Positions 31,745 to 40,207 of a DNA stretch of 42,914 bases are shown piece after piece. The stretch is taken from assembly GCA_900315775.1 (NCBI GenBank), contig ONAJ01000036.1:1-42914 (forward strand), read 5' to 3'. How positions within the stretch are numbered: position 1 is the first letter of the stretch; each line of letters begins with the position of its first letter. The notes beneath the pieces are model-generated. The model saw only the letters and a list, made by a program, of their open reading frames with translations, had not been told where the DNA came from and searched no databases. The stretch is from an uncultured Prevotella sp. (GTDB lineage Bacteria; Bacteroidota; Bacteroidia; Bacteroidales; Bacteroidaceae). The translations under genes were made by a program, and so were the position numbers.

Positions 31745-32718
31745 TGGTTCTCAACAAGATAATCGACTTGCGGCTGTTCCAGACGTGCGTTCTTCACCTC
31801 TTCAGGAATCTCCCTTATCTTCAAGGTGCACTTCTCCGTGGGGTGAGCTACGATGTCTTTATAGTCGGCAACGACAGTGAACTGTATGGGATGGATGCGT
31901 CGGAACTGACTTGCAGCGACGGTGAACAGCACCTTAACCCTTGCGGGGAACATACGCAGCGACTTACCATCGGGGACGTTGATTGTTGTCACGGGGATTT
32001 CAAGGGCCTCCTCGGTAAGGACATCGGGATAGACGCTCATTTTGACCTTTGAGGGTACGAACTTCACGCCAGCAATCTTCTCTAATGAAATGTTTTCCAC
32101 TATGGTGTCCTTGACGTCGAGAAGAGAGACGTTTGTAGTCACAGCATTCTGCAGCTCGGCAAGTTTCTCCTCAGAGGCATACGCCACCACCTTGTCGGGT
32201 TCGAAGGAAACCTTCATTATGGAGTAGCTGCGCATAGGACGTATCTCGCCATTCAGCTGTACGGGGAGGTATTTCTTCTCTCCATAGTTGTAATAGAACT
32301 CCAGCTGCGACGGTTTCACGCCCGATATCTTCGACGAGGTGTAGAGTTGCTGTCGTAGTACTTTTTGTACCTCCGCTGCCGTCACTATGCACTTCCCGTC
32401 GTTGGCGTGAGTCTTGAAATCGACGGTAACAACGGGCAGAGCATCGCCGTAGAGGTAAGCTATGAGAGCATAGCCCTTATCCTTTATGCTCACCCTCACG
32501 GTGTCCACCACGTCGCTGGTTATGATAACCTTCTTGGGGTAGTCAACGACCTTGACGAGTACCGGGATGTCGCGTTCGTACGACTCGTTAAGAGTAAGTA
32601 GCAACCAGAATATTCCGCTCAGGAACAAAAAGAATAGGAATATAAAAAACTGCCTGTTCAGATACCCGAACAGGGAGTTTGTTATTCTCTTTGCCAAGCG
32701 AACCACTCCGTTGCCCAT
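31741..32718 (-). CDS. YbbR-like (CdaR-type) domain membrane protein
   Basis: 325 residues. A single transmembrane helix near the N-terminus (FFIFLFFLFLSGIFWLLLTL, about 24-43) anchors an outward-facing series of beta-rich YbbR-like repeats ('IPVLVKVVDYPKKVIITSDV', 'LPVQLNGEIRPMRSYSIMKV', 'LEIPVTTINVPDGKSLRMFP'). In other phyla such proteins regulate the diadenylate cyclase CdaA; here there is no cdaA gene beside it, so the partner is unknown. It lies between yajC and coaE as usual for Bacteroidales. Confidence 0.85.
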   Translation of the reverse strand: MGNGVVRLAKRITNSLFGYLNRQFFIFLFFLFLSGIFWLLLTLNESYERDIPVLVKVVDYPKKVIITSDVVDTVRVSIKDKGYALIAYLYGDALPVVTVDFKTHANDGKCIVTAAEVQKVLRQQLYTSSKISGVKPSQLEFYYNYGEKKYLPVQLNGEIRPMRSYSIMKVSFEPDKVVAYASEEKLAELQNAVTTNVSLLDVKDTIVENISLEKIAGVKFVPSKVKMSVYPDVLTEEALEIPVTTINVPDGKSLRMFPARVKVLFTVAASQFRRIHPIQFTVVADYKDIVAHPTEKCTLKIREIPEEVKNARLEQPQVDYLVENQ

Positions 32719-32727
32719 GAGCCGACC

Positions 32728-33048
32728 TTACTTTTGTGCTCCCTGCATAGCAGAAGCGTCGGCGAAGACATAGTTACGGTCAACGCGCACCACTACGTTG
32801 TGTGCCACCTCTACCTCTACTACGTTATTCTGAAGGTCTATACGCTTTACTGTGCCGTAGAGACCGCCGCCGGTAACTACCTTTGCGCCTTCCTGCAGAG
32901 AGTTCTGGAAGTTGCGTATCTCCTTCTGCTTCTTCTGCTGAGGACGAATCATAAAGAACCACATGATGGCGAATATTGCCACCATCATAAGAATCATTCC
33001 CATGCCGCCGCCACCTTGGGCTTGAGCTTGTAAAATAAGTGTTGACAT
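32728..33048 (-). CDS. yajC: Preprotein translocase subunit YajC
   Basis: 106 residues. The N-terminal membrane helix (GMGMILMMVAIFAIMWFFMI, residues 15-35) is followed by the signature RPQQKKQKEIRNFQNSLQEG and 'VVTGGGLYGTVKRIDLQNNV'. Accessory inner-membrane partner of SecDF. It follows nusB by 28 bases (heptamer-type spacer) and precedes the ybbR gene by 9. Confidence 0.94.
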   Translation of the reverse strand: MSTLILQAQAQGGGGMGMILMMVAIFAIMWFFMIRPQQKKQKEIRNFQNSLQEGAKVVTGGGLYGTVKRIDLQNNVVEVEVAHNVVVRVDRNYVFADASAMQGAQK

Positions 33049-33051
33049 TGT

Positions 33052-33079
33052 GATTTACTATTTGACTATTTACGATTTA
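33052..33079. repeat. Short TTTACTA-type degenerate repeat
   Basis: TTTACTA, TTTGACTA, TTTACGA units between nusB and yajC; the same variants as at 21874-21935. Confidence 0.7.
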
Positions 33080-34015
33080 TTCTTTTTCGGGGAGAGTCTT
33101 CATCATTTTCTTTGTATCGATAAGATGACGTGCTATTGCGTCGAGCATACCGTTGATGTAGCCTGAACTCTTCGGTGTGCTGTAAAGGCGGGCGAGGTCA
33201 ACGTACTCGTTGATGGTAACATTGACGGGGATGTTGGGGAAGGTAAGCATCTCGGCTATAGCTATCTGCATTATCACCACGTCCATATATGCCAGTCGCG
33301 AGAAGTCCCAGTTGCGCGACGCCTCGCTCATGTAGCGCTGATAGGTATCGGCGTTGAGTATTGTTGCACGGAACAGTTTCTGTGCGAACTCGCGGTCTTC
33401 CTCGTCACGATATTCCGGCAGCAGCGGTTGTTTGTTGTCGTTTTCTGCCTCGAAGCGCTTTATCGTCTTCAGCACGAAGGTATCGACGATGTCCTTGTCG
33501 TCGTTCCAGTAAAGACTCTTCTCCTCGAGCAGAGCGTCGAGGTCCTCGTTGTTCATGATGAGGTTTTTGTATATCTTGCGCCACAGCTCTCTGTCGCTCT
33601 CGTAGGAGTTATCGTCGCTCTCCATATACTCCTTGTACATATCGCTCTGCTCAATCTGGTCGAGCAGTCTGCGCACGAACTCCGTATCGTCCTCCCACGT
33701 CTGTTTCTGGTTTTCCATAAACTCCGTAAGCTGACTGTTTACTTCGAGCTGTAGCAAGAACTTGTTCTGCACGAAGCGCTCCGAAGGCATCTTTAGTCCT
33801 TCGCGTTTTGCTTTCGACGCAGCCACCTCTACCCTCTTTCGTGACTCGTTGAGCAGCGCCACCATGAGTCCTAAGAGATAGTTGTACAGGTCGTATGCCT
33901 TCGACAGGCTGAAGATTAGTTCCTTCTCTGCCGTATCGATATTCCTATTACCATTCTGATAGTAGGCGTAGGTTAACTGTACGATTTTGATACGGATTAA
34001 TTCTCTGTTAATCAT
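33077..34015 (-). CDS. nusB: Transcription antitermination factor NusB, long Bacteroidota form
   Basis: 312 residues; the E. coli form has about 140. The N-terminal 'MINRELIRIKIVQLTYAYYQ' and long helical, acidic middle are usual in this phylum; the C-terminal third carries the NusB core: 'FRATILNADTYQRYMSEASR', 'NWDFSRLAYMDVVIMQIAIA', 'EMLTFPNIPVNVTINEYVDL', 'ARLYSTPKSSGYINGMLDAI'. Binds boxA RNA with NusE in rRNA transcription. First gene of its operon. Confidence 0.93.
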   Translation of the reverse strand: MINRELIRIKIVQLTYAYYQNGNRNIDTAEKELIFSLSKAYDLYNYLLGLMVALLNESRKRVEVAASKAKREGLKMPSERFVQNKFLLQLEVNSQLTEFMENQKQTWEDDTEFVRRLLDQIEQSDMYKEYMESDDNSYESDRELWRKIYKNLIMNNEDLDALLEEKSLYWNDDKDIVDTFVLKTIKRFEAENDNKQPLLPEYRDEEDREFAQKLFRATILNADTYQRYMSEASRNWDFSRLAYMDVVIMQIAIAEMLTFPNIPVNVTINEYVDLARLYSTPKSSGYINGMLDAIARHLIDTKKMMKTLPEKE

Positions 34016-34059
34016 GTGTTTTTACTGTTTCTTGTTCAAAGATCCTTGATAATTGCCTG

Positions 34060-34090
34060 CAAATATACTTAAAATTATAGTCTTCTGCAA
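34060..34090 (-). promoter_or_regulatory. Promoter of the nusB operon
   Basis: Minus strand TTG (complement at 34088-34090), 20 bases, TATATTTG (complement at 34060-34067) followed by CAG; start codon 44 bases on. Confidence 0.65.
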
Positions 34091-34116
34091 GAAAACTACA
34101 TAAAAAATCCAATTTA

Positions 34117-34148
34117 TTTGGATGTTTAAATAAAAAGACGTACCTTTG
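34117..34148 (+). promoter_or_regulatory. Promoter of rplY
   Basis: TTTG at 34117-34120, 20 bases, TACCTTTG at 34141-34148 followed by CA; divergent from the nusB promoter. Confidence 0.7.
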
Positions 34149-34219
34149 CACCGCTTTTTCGTAAAGTGATGGCGAATTAAGCATATCTTAAAACTTAATT
34201 TAGAGTAACAAAAAAGATT

Positions 34220-34828
34220 ATGAAAGAGATTTCAATCAAAGCACAGAAAAGAAGCGACATCGGCAAGAAGGCTTCTAAGCAGTTAAGAAAAGAAGGTTTC
34301 GTTCCTTGTAACCTCTATGGTGAGGCACGCGACAAGAACAACCTTCCAGTAGCAACACCTTTCCAGGTAGAGTTCACTGAACTCCGTAAGATTGTTTACA
34401 CTCCTCACATCTACCTCATTGCTATCGACATCGAGGGTGAGAAGCACGCAGCAATCATCAAGGAGCTCCAGTTCCACCCAGTAACAGACGCTCTTCTCCA
34501 CGTAGATTTCTACGAGGTACACGAGGACAAACCAATCACTATCGGTGTTCCTGTTAAGCTCAACGGTTTGGCACAGGGTGTTCGCGATGGTGGTCGTCTT
34601 AGCCTCATCGTTCGTAAGGTTAACGTTACTGCTAAGTACGGTGATATTCCTGAAACTCTCGACATTGATGTTACTAACCTTACCATCGGTAAGAGCATCA
34701 AGGTTGGCGAGCTCAACTTCCCAGGTCTGGAGATGGCAACAAGCAAGGACGTTGTGGTTTGCACTATCAAGGCAACACGTAAGTCTAACGCTGCTGCTCA
34801 GGAGAACGCTGAAGAAGCCGCTGAATAA
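34220..34828 (+). CDS. rplY: 50S ribosomal protein L25/general stress protein Ctc
   Basis: 202 residues, the long Ctc-type form. The N-terminal L25 domain ('[20 protein letters not shown]', '[20 protein letters not shown]') binds 5S rRNA; the C-terminal TL5-like domain is '[20 protein letters not shown]' to about 185; the end is acidic. Highly biased codons, as for ribosomal genes. Its stop overlaps the pth start (TAATG), a usual arrangement. Confidence 0.95.
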   Translation: MKEISIKAQKRSDIGKKASKQLRKEGFVPCNLYGEARDKNNLPVATPFQVEFTELRKIVYTPHIYLIAIDIEGEKHAAIIKELQFHPVTDALLHVDFYEVHEDKPITIGVPVKLNGLAQGVRDGGRLSLIVRKVNVTAKYGDIPETLDIDVTNLTIGKSIKVGELNFPGLEMATSKDVVVCTIKATRKSNAAAQENAEEAAE

Positions 34829-35418
34829 TGGACAAATACTTAATTGTGGGGTTGGGCAATCCGGGAGCGGAGTATGCCGACACCCGTCACAATGCAGGTT
34901 ACATGGTGTTGGACGCTTTTGCAAAGGCGTCCAATACTGTTTTTGAAGATCGTCGTTACGGCTATCTTGGCGAGACATCGCTGAAAGGTCGTAAGGTCTT
35001 TCTTCTAAAGCCCACCACCTTTATGAATCTCAGCGGCAACGCTGTGCGCTACTGGCTCGAGAAGGAGAAGATAGCCCAGGAGCGTCTGCTCGTTGTCAGC
35101 GACGAGATAGCGCTACCCCTCGGCACCTTCCGCCTAAAGGCTGGCGGCAGCAACGGCGGTCATAACGGTCTGGGACACATACAACAGCTGATAGGTCAGA
35201 ACTATGCCCGTCTGCGTATGGGTATAGGTAAGGACTTCTCGATGGGTGGACAGATAGACTATGTTCTCGGCACCTTCTCGGACGACGAGAAGAAACTCTT
35301 CCAGCCCGCCATAGACACCGCCGTAGAGATGATAAAGAGTTTTGTCCTCGCGGGTGTTGACGTCACCATGAATCAGTTCAATAAGAAAAAGCCTCTCCCC
35401 CGCCCCCTCCCCAAGTAG
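34828..35418 (+). CDS. pth: Peptidyl-tRNA hydrolase
   Basis: 196 residues. Frees tRNA from prematurely released peptidyl-tRNA. Motifs: [20 protein letters not shown] with Asn10 and the catalytic His21, '[16 protein letters not shown]', '[20 protein letters not shown]' and GGHNGLGHI. The ordinary protein ends near '[10 protein letters not shown]'; the last residues PLPRPLPK are encoded by a GC-rich palindromic repeat which also provides the stop codon. Overlaps rplY by one base. Confidence 0.95.
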   Translation: MDKYLIVGLGNPGAEYADTRHNAGYMVLDAFAKASNTVFEDRRYGYLGETSLKGRKVFLLKPTTFMNLSGNAVRYWLEKEKIAQERLLVVSDEIALPLGTFRLKAGGSNGGHNGLGHIQQLIGQNYARLRMGIGKDFSMGGQIDYVLGTFSDDEKKLFQPAIDTAVEMIKSFVLAGVDVTMNQFNKKKPLPRPLPK

Positions 35419-35430
35419 GAAGGGGAGTAG
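35391..35430. repeat. GC-rich repeat forming the 3' end of pth
   Basis: CCTCTCCCCCGCCCCCTCCC followed by an inverted part, CTCCCC (35407-35412) and GGGGAG (35422-35427). It adds the PLPRPLPK tail and stop to pth. Confidence 0.65.
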
Positions 35431-35439
35431 AGCGGATAA

Positions 35440-35490
35440 ATAATTAAATAGCTAAATTGAAAAATAAATCGTAAAATAGTAAATAAGAAT
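35440..35490. repeat. TTTACTA-type degenerate repeat, inverted copy
   Basis: On the minus strand it reads TTATTTACTATTTTACGATT and then TATTT-rich units, as at 21874-21935. Fills the spacer between pth and the S4 protein gene. Confidence 0.6.
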
Positions 35491-35491
35491 A

Positions 35492-35902
35492 GTGGAGGCA
35501 AGAATAGACAAATGGCTCTGGGCAGCACGAATCTTCAAGACTCGCAGCATTGCTGCCGATGCCTGCAAGAACGGTCGCGTCACCATTGAGGGCGTCACCG
35601 TAAAGCCCTCGCGACCACTGAAAGAAGGCGAGGTGGTAAGTGTCAAGAAGCCTCCCATAACCTACTCGTTCCGCGTAATAAAATGTATTGAGCAGCGCGT
35701 AGGAGCAAAGCTGCTGCCTGAGATTTACGAGAACGTCACCGACCCTAAGCAGTACGAGATTCTCGAGATGAGTCGTATCAGCGGATTTGTTGACCGCGCC
35801 CGCGGCACAGGGCGTCCTACAAAGAAAGAGCGCCGAGCCCTCGACGAGTTCACGGCGCCTATATTCTTTGACGACTTCGACGAAGACGAAGAAGACGACT
35901 AA
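35492..35902 (+). CDS. S4-domain RNA-binding protein (Hsp15-like)
   Basis: 136 residues. The start is GTG at 35492: an in-frame TAA at 35480 leaves no ATG, and the first residues (M)EARIDKWLWAARIFKTRS are exactly the start of the S4/Hsp15 family. S4 domain residues 1-60 ('ADACKNGRVTIEGVTVKPSR', 'LKEGEVVSVKKPP'). Hsp15 relatives bind stalled 50S subunits carrying nascent chains and help recycle them. The C-terminal end is strongly acidic (DDFDEDEEDD). Confidence 0.88.
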   Translation: MEARIDKWLWAARIFKTRSIAADACKNGRVTIEGVTVKPSRPLKEGEVVSVKKPPITYSFRVIKCIEQRVGAKLLPEIYENVTDPKQYEILEMSRISGFVDRARGTGRPTKKERRALDEFTAPIFFDDFDEDEEDD

Positions 35903-35955
35903 GCCCTAGGAAGTCCTAGGAAATCCTAGGAAATCCTAGGAAATCCTAGGAAACC
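35903..35955. repeat. Decamer tandem repeat, TCCTAGGAAA
   Basis: Five ten-base copies each containing the palindrome CCTAGG, between two convergent genes. No separate terminator is evident here. Confidence 0.85.
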
Positions 35956-35965
35956 CTACTCTCTC

Positions 35966-38839
35966 TTAGAACCTCGGTGGTCTGTCGCCTCCGAAACCGC
36001 CACGAGAGCCTCCGCCACGTGGGCCTCCGCCCATTCCACCACCTCTTTCTCCTCGACCGCCTTTTCCTCCGAAGGCGTTGAATCGATAGACAGCATGTAG
36101 CATAGCGTAGCTCGTTATGCTGTTATACGACGTGTCGCTCTGCATCATTGCGTTTACCGTTCTCGACAGCGTACTCTGACGTTGCAGTATGTCGTAGAAC
36201 TGCAGCGATATTGTCAGCGCCTTTCCCTTCAGGAAACTCTGTGACACCTGTGCGTTCCACACCAGCTCGTTGGTATTCATCGACGTATCGGAATAGCCCC
36301 TGCGGCTGTTCATGTGCATATCTGTAGAAAGACTTGTGCCCCAGGGCATGTAGAAGTTCAGCGAACCGCCGTAGGAGAACTGCCACGTATTCTGGTTGTT
36401 CTGCGACTGCAGCAGGTTGCGTACAGTCATATAGTTGAAGGAGCCGTCGAGAGCCACCTCGTACCAGTCGCGACGATAGCTTGTCTGCAGACGTTCACTG
36501 AGGTTGAAGGTTCGTGTGGTATTCCTCTCGGACAGCGACATAGAATTAACGCTGACATATCCCACGTAGTTGTTATATCCGCCCTGTGTGAAGGTGTTGA
36601 CGTTCCAGTAGCCGGCGCTGTCAACGGGAGTGTTGAACATCAGCGCAGCATCCACCTGCCAGTTGCCGTTGACGTTGTCGGGTTGTGATATGCGTCCACC
36701 CGTCGCAGCGTCATAAACTACGCGGTTAGAGATAGCGTTTCTTGTGTTGCTGAAGTTAAGATATGTCATCAGCGAACGCTGGTGTTTCTCCATATAGGTG
36801 TTATAGTAGAACCTCAGGTTATTGGTGAACGACGGTTTCAGTCCGGGATTACCGCGGGTGATGTTCAGTGGGTCGCTGTCGTCGATGATATCTACGAGGT
36901 CGCTCATGTTAGGCTGGGTAGTCACACCCCTGTAGTTTATGCGCAACTTACTGACTTTCGAGAAGGTGTATCGGAAGTCCAGCGTCGGCGTGAAGTTTGT
37001 GACGGTGCGGTCTGTCTCCACATTCGTTCCCATGTAACGCTGTCGGAAGGCTGTCTTCTGGGGCTGTAGCAGCACACCTACGTTGAGCAGGTATTTCGGG
37101 TGTACCCATCGTAGTGTTGCCTGCAGGTCGTGGATATAGTTCTTATACTCCGAGAAGCGACTTAGTTTTGTATCTTCGTACGTCGGCAGAGGATTGGCGA
37201 GTCGCGACAGGTAGGCGTCCCAGTTTCTGAAGTCCATAGGTATGCCGTCGAAGAAGTGTTCGCCAAGATCGTTGAAGGCGTATGTGGTGCGGTCGCTCTT
37301 ATTATATTTATATGTGTACTTATACGACAGCTGCAGGAAGAGTTTCTTTGCCAGCGGTTCCGTGTATGTTGCCTGTACTGAGTAGTTCCAGCTCTTTGTC
37401 GGCGTCACGTTATAGCGGTTTGTCTGGTAGGTACTGTCGTTGCCGAACCTGTCTAATATCTGGTACAGGTGTACGTTGTTTGTCGCCAGGTTCTTGCTGT
37501 CGCCGTCGGAGTAGTTTGCCTCAGTGCGCAGGGTGACGTTACGTCCCTTAGTATTCAACTTCCTGTTTATCTGCAACATTCCTCCCAGGTTCTTGCTGTC
37601 GGAGTATGTTGTCGAACGGCTCAGCTTACTGTTCAGGATATCTACAGCGTCCCACGTCTTGCTGTCCTGTCCGTCGTTGCCGTCGTTGGAAGAATAGCTG
37701 AAGGAAGGTCTGAAGAGGATGTTTGTCATCGTGTCGGGCTTCCACTCAATCTTGAAACGTGAGTTCCACTGGTTGCCTCTGCTGTATTTCTGGTTAAGGC
37801 TGTTTGAGTGTGACGTCACATCACCGCCCACGAAGTTCTTTGTCGCCTGAAACGAGTATATGTCGCCGTCGTTATGGTTCCATCTGACGTTACCGTTGAT
37901 CTCGAGTTTTTTCTTCTTTTCGTAACCTATGTTGACGCCCAGCATCTTCGAGGAGTTGAGTCCGTTCTTTCCGGCTCCGAAGCGTCCGCCGCCTCCACCG
38001 CCCGGGAACCCCTGGTCGTTGGTGTTATTGGCATTACCGAAACCCATCACCTTAAGGTCGTCCTTCATCACTCCCACCATGAGGCGTTCTGCATAGCGGT
38101 GTTTCGTTCCTGCCGCCATATCAGCATTCATCATGAGTCCTTTGTTCATTCCGCGCTTTATGCCGAAGTCGAGCACCGTTTCTTCCTCGCCGTCGTCAAC
38201 ACCCGTCACTCGCGCCATATCGCTCTTCTCGTCGTATGCCTTGATGCTTTGTATTATACTTGTAGGCAGATTTTTCATTGCCGTCTTGGTGTCGCCGGTC
38301 ATAAACTCCTTACCGTCAACGAGAATTTTCTTTACCTCCTTACCGTTGATGGTTATCTTTCCGCTCTCGTCAACTGTTGCTCCCGGGAGTTTCTTCACGA
38401 GTTCTTCTACCACAGAGCCCTCAGGTGTTCTGTAGGCGTCGGCATTATATACGAAGGTGTCTTCGCGCAGTATCACCTTCTGTGCCTGTGCTGTCACCGT
38501 CGTTGCCTTCAACATTATGGCGTCGGCACCCATCACGAGTGTTCCGAGATCTATGGTCTTTCCTCCTTTCACGCGGACGTCCTTGCAGTAAGGCTGGTAG
38601 CCCACGCTGCTCAGCTTTACTATGTATCGTCCGTCGTCAACGTTGTCTATACTGAATGCTCCGCTTTCGTTGGTCAGAGTACCCTTCACGAAGGTGCTGT
38701 CGCCACGCAGCAGCTGCACAGTAACCTGTTCTATTCCCTCTTTCGTATCTCTGTCTGTCACCGTTCCGCTGATACTCACCTGAGCCTGCATAGCGATACT
38801 TGCCGTCAGGAGTATCAGCGCCATAAATAATCTGTTCAT
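35966..38839 (-). CDS. TonB-dependent receptor-like outer-membrane beta-barrel protein
   Basis: 957 residues. Signal peptide 1-19 (MNRLFMALILLTASIAMQA). The carboxypeptidase regulatory-like domain is about 22-110 ('VSISGTVTDRDTKEGIEQVT', 'GAFSIDNVDDGRYIVKLSSV'), and the plug-like domain about 125-230 ('VEELVKKLPGATVDESGKIT'). It is followed by a long barrel of alternating aromatic strands. The end is Gly/Arg-rich (GGRGERGGGMGGGPRGGGSR and more) rather than a clean terminal barrel strand. It belongs to the 'outer membrane beta-barrel family' with CarboxypepD_reg, without a SusD partner. Substrate unknown. It follows the porin by 52 bases and may be co-transcribed. Confidence 0.88.
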   Translation of the reverse strand: MNRLFMALILLTASIAMQAQVSISGTVTDRDTKEGIEQVTVQLLRGDSTFVKGTLTNESGAFSIDNVDDGRYIVKLSSVGYQPYCKDVRVKGGKTIDLGTLVMGADAIMLKATTVTAQAQKVILREDTFVYNADAYRTPEGSVVEELVKKLPGATVDESGKITINGKEVKKILVDGKEFMTGDTKTAMKNLPTSIIQSIKAYDEKSDMARVTGVDDGEEETVLDFGIKRGMNKGLMMNADMAAGTKHRYAERLMVGVMKDDLKVMGFGNANNTNDQGFPGGGGGGRFGAGKNGLNSSKMLGVNIGYEKKKKLEINGNVRWNHNDGDIYSFQATKNFVGGDVTSHSNSLNQKYSRGNQWNSRFKIEWKPDTMTNILFRPSFSYSSNDGNDGQDSKTWDAVDILNSKLSRSTTYSDSKNLGGMLQINRKLNTKGRNVTLRTEANYSDGDSKNLATNNVHLYQILDRFGNDSTYQTNRYNVTPTKSWNYSVQATYTEPLAKKLFLQLSYKYTYKYNKSDRTTYAFNDLGEHFFDGIPMDFRNWDAYLSRLANPLPTYEDTKLSRFSEYKNYIHDLQATLRWVHPKYLLNVGVLLQPQKTAFRQRYMGTNVETDRTVTNFTPTLDFRYTFSKVSKLRINYRGVTTQPNMSDLVDIIDDSDPLNITRGNPGLKPSFTNNLRFYYNTYMEKHQRSLMTYLNFSNTRNAISNRVVYDAATGGRISQPDNVNGNWQVDAALMFNTPVDSAGYWNVNTFTQGGYNNYVGYVSVNSMSLSERNTTRTFNLSERLQTSYRRDWYEVALDGSFNYMTVRNLLQSQNNQNTWQFSYGGSLNFYMPWGTSLSTDMHMNSRRGYSDTSMNTNELVWNAQVSQSFLKGKALTISLQFYDILQRQSTLSRTVNAMMQSDTSYNSITSYAMLHAVYRFNAFGGKGGRGERGGGMGGGPRGGGSRGGFGGDRPPRF

Positions 38840-38891
38840 ATTTGTCTGCTTAATACTGATTATTAGACGCTGACAAAACGGGAAGGTTTAA

Positions 38892-39983
38892 TCAGAAGCG
38901 GAAATCGAGCTCTACATCGAAGAGATTATAGCCGCGTTTGCTGGTAGCAGCTACTGAACGGTCGTAGCCCCTGCCATACTCTGCGTTAATCTGCAGATCC
39001 TTCGTTAAGAAGTAGTTCACGCCTATTTCGTACAACGAATTCGACGTGTCCCAGGCCTTCGACTGACGGTAACACTGATAGCGTGCCTTAGCATGCAACT
39101 TCGACTTCACGACGGGAACTATTGCCGAGGCGTACCATCCGTCCGCCTTAGTGCCTTTGGTGGGGTCTATCTCTCGTGTGTCGTTGCCGGGCTTTGCGCT
39201 GCCCCATCCCTGTGAGTGTGCATACTCCGCACGGAAGTTGTACTCGTCCTTAGCATACTCTGCCGAGAGGGCGTAGCGGTTCTTGCTGCCTATGCCGTAA
39301 CGTGAACCTGTCCATCCGAAGGCTCCCACACGAAGTCCCTCGATGGGCATCACCCACAGTCCTCCGATGATATCTTTTCGGTTGTCCATATCTTTCTGGT
39401 TGATACCCTCACCGTTGAACACTCCCACCTGGTAGTGAAGCAAACGGCGTCCATCGCTGTTAGGGAAGAGGTCTCCCTGTATCTGCACTCCCATATCGCG
39501 TCCTCCGGAAGCTTTCTCTCCGGTGCGGTCGCCCATACCTGCCAGATAACACGTCATCATAGAATAGCTATACCATCCCTGTGTTATGGGGTGCATAGGA
39601 TTGTCGAAGGTGAAAGGACGCTTGTACTGTCCCGCCTTGATACGAAACTCAGGGTACTTCTCCCACTCGGCGTAGAGGTCCACAAGCATCACGGTGGGAT
39701 TTCCCGGACCGGCATTCGACGACCCCTGCACCTGTGCCAACCAGTCGAAATCGCTTATCTTTCCGCTTAGTGAGACACGCATAAGACGAACGTTGAACTC
39801 GTTATGTTTACCTTCATCCTTGTCTTCTGCCTGATACTGCATCATGCCGTAGCCGCTCAGCCGGATATCCTTTACCCACTGCGGTACTTCTATGGTACTC
39901 TTCTTTTCCTGCGCTTGTTCCTGTGCTCCTGCCGTCAACGCGAAGGCTGCAGCAAGAATACATATAATAAAATGTCTTTTCAT
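38892..39983 (-). CDS. Porin O/P-like outer-membrane porin
   Basis: 363 residues from ATG 39983 (MKRHFIICILAAAFALTAGA, signal peptide); the longer frame to 40088 would include the -7 box at 40012. The mature part is a beta-barrel: 'IRLSGYGMMQYQAEDKDEGK', 'FNVRLMRVSLSGKISDFDWL', 'LYAEWEKYPEFRIKAGQYKR' with PFTFDNPM, and 'YQVGVFNGEGINQKDMDNRK', as in the phosphate-selective porin O/P family. It ends in a typical aromatic terminus, LFDVELDFRF. Anion uptake is the family expectation, not shown here. Confidence 0.88.
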   Translation of the reverse strand: MKRHFIICILAAAFALTAGAQEQAQEKKSTIEVPQWVKDIRLSGYGMMQYQAEDKDEGKHNEFNVRLMRVSLSGKISDFDWLAQVQGSSNAGPGNPTVMLVDLYAEWEKYPEFRIKAGQYKRPFTFDNPMHPITQGWYSYSMMTCYLAGMGDRTGEKASGGRDMGVQIQGDLFPNSDGRRLLHYQVGVFNGEGINQKDMDNRKDIIGGLWVMPIEGLRVGAFGWTGSRYGIGSKNRYALSAEYAKDEYNFRAEYAHSQGWGSAKPGNDTREIDPTKGTKADGWYASAIVPVVKSKLHAKARYQCYRQSKAWDTSNSLYEIGVNYFLTKDLQINAEYGRGYDRSVAATSKRGYNLFDVELDFRF

Positions 39984-40011
39984 AAATAATGTTTTTCTTG
40001 TTTTTCGCGTA

Positions 40012-40019
40012 CAAAAATA
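40012..40019 (-). promoter_or_regulatory. -7 box for the porin gene
   Basis: TATTTTTG on the minus strand, 28 bases before the ATG at 39983; -33 not clear. Confidence 0.5.
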
Positions 40020-40116
40020 ATAAGAAAAAAGAATATATGGCACTTTTCCTACATTTTTATTTTGTTCTGCTCTCGATTTTTTTCGCAAAACGTAATGATT
40101 TCTGATAAAAATTCGC

Positions 40117-40124
40117 TATCTTTG
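40117..40124 (+). promoter_or_regulatory. -7 box for the type I restriction operon
   Basis: TATCTTTG at 40117-40124, about 84 bases before the hsdM start; a leader of some 75 bases lies between. Confidence 0.6.
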
Positions 40125-40207
40125 TACCCACCAATAATAGGTGTTGACCAAGCCACGGTGTCCTGTTAATGATAATTTTGTGGCGTATTAACTATAATAT
40201 ATATATA

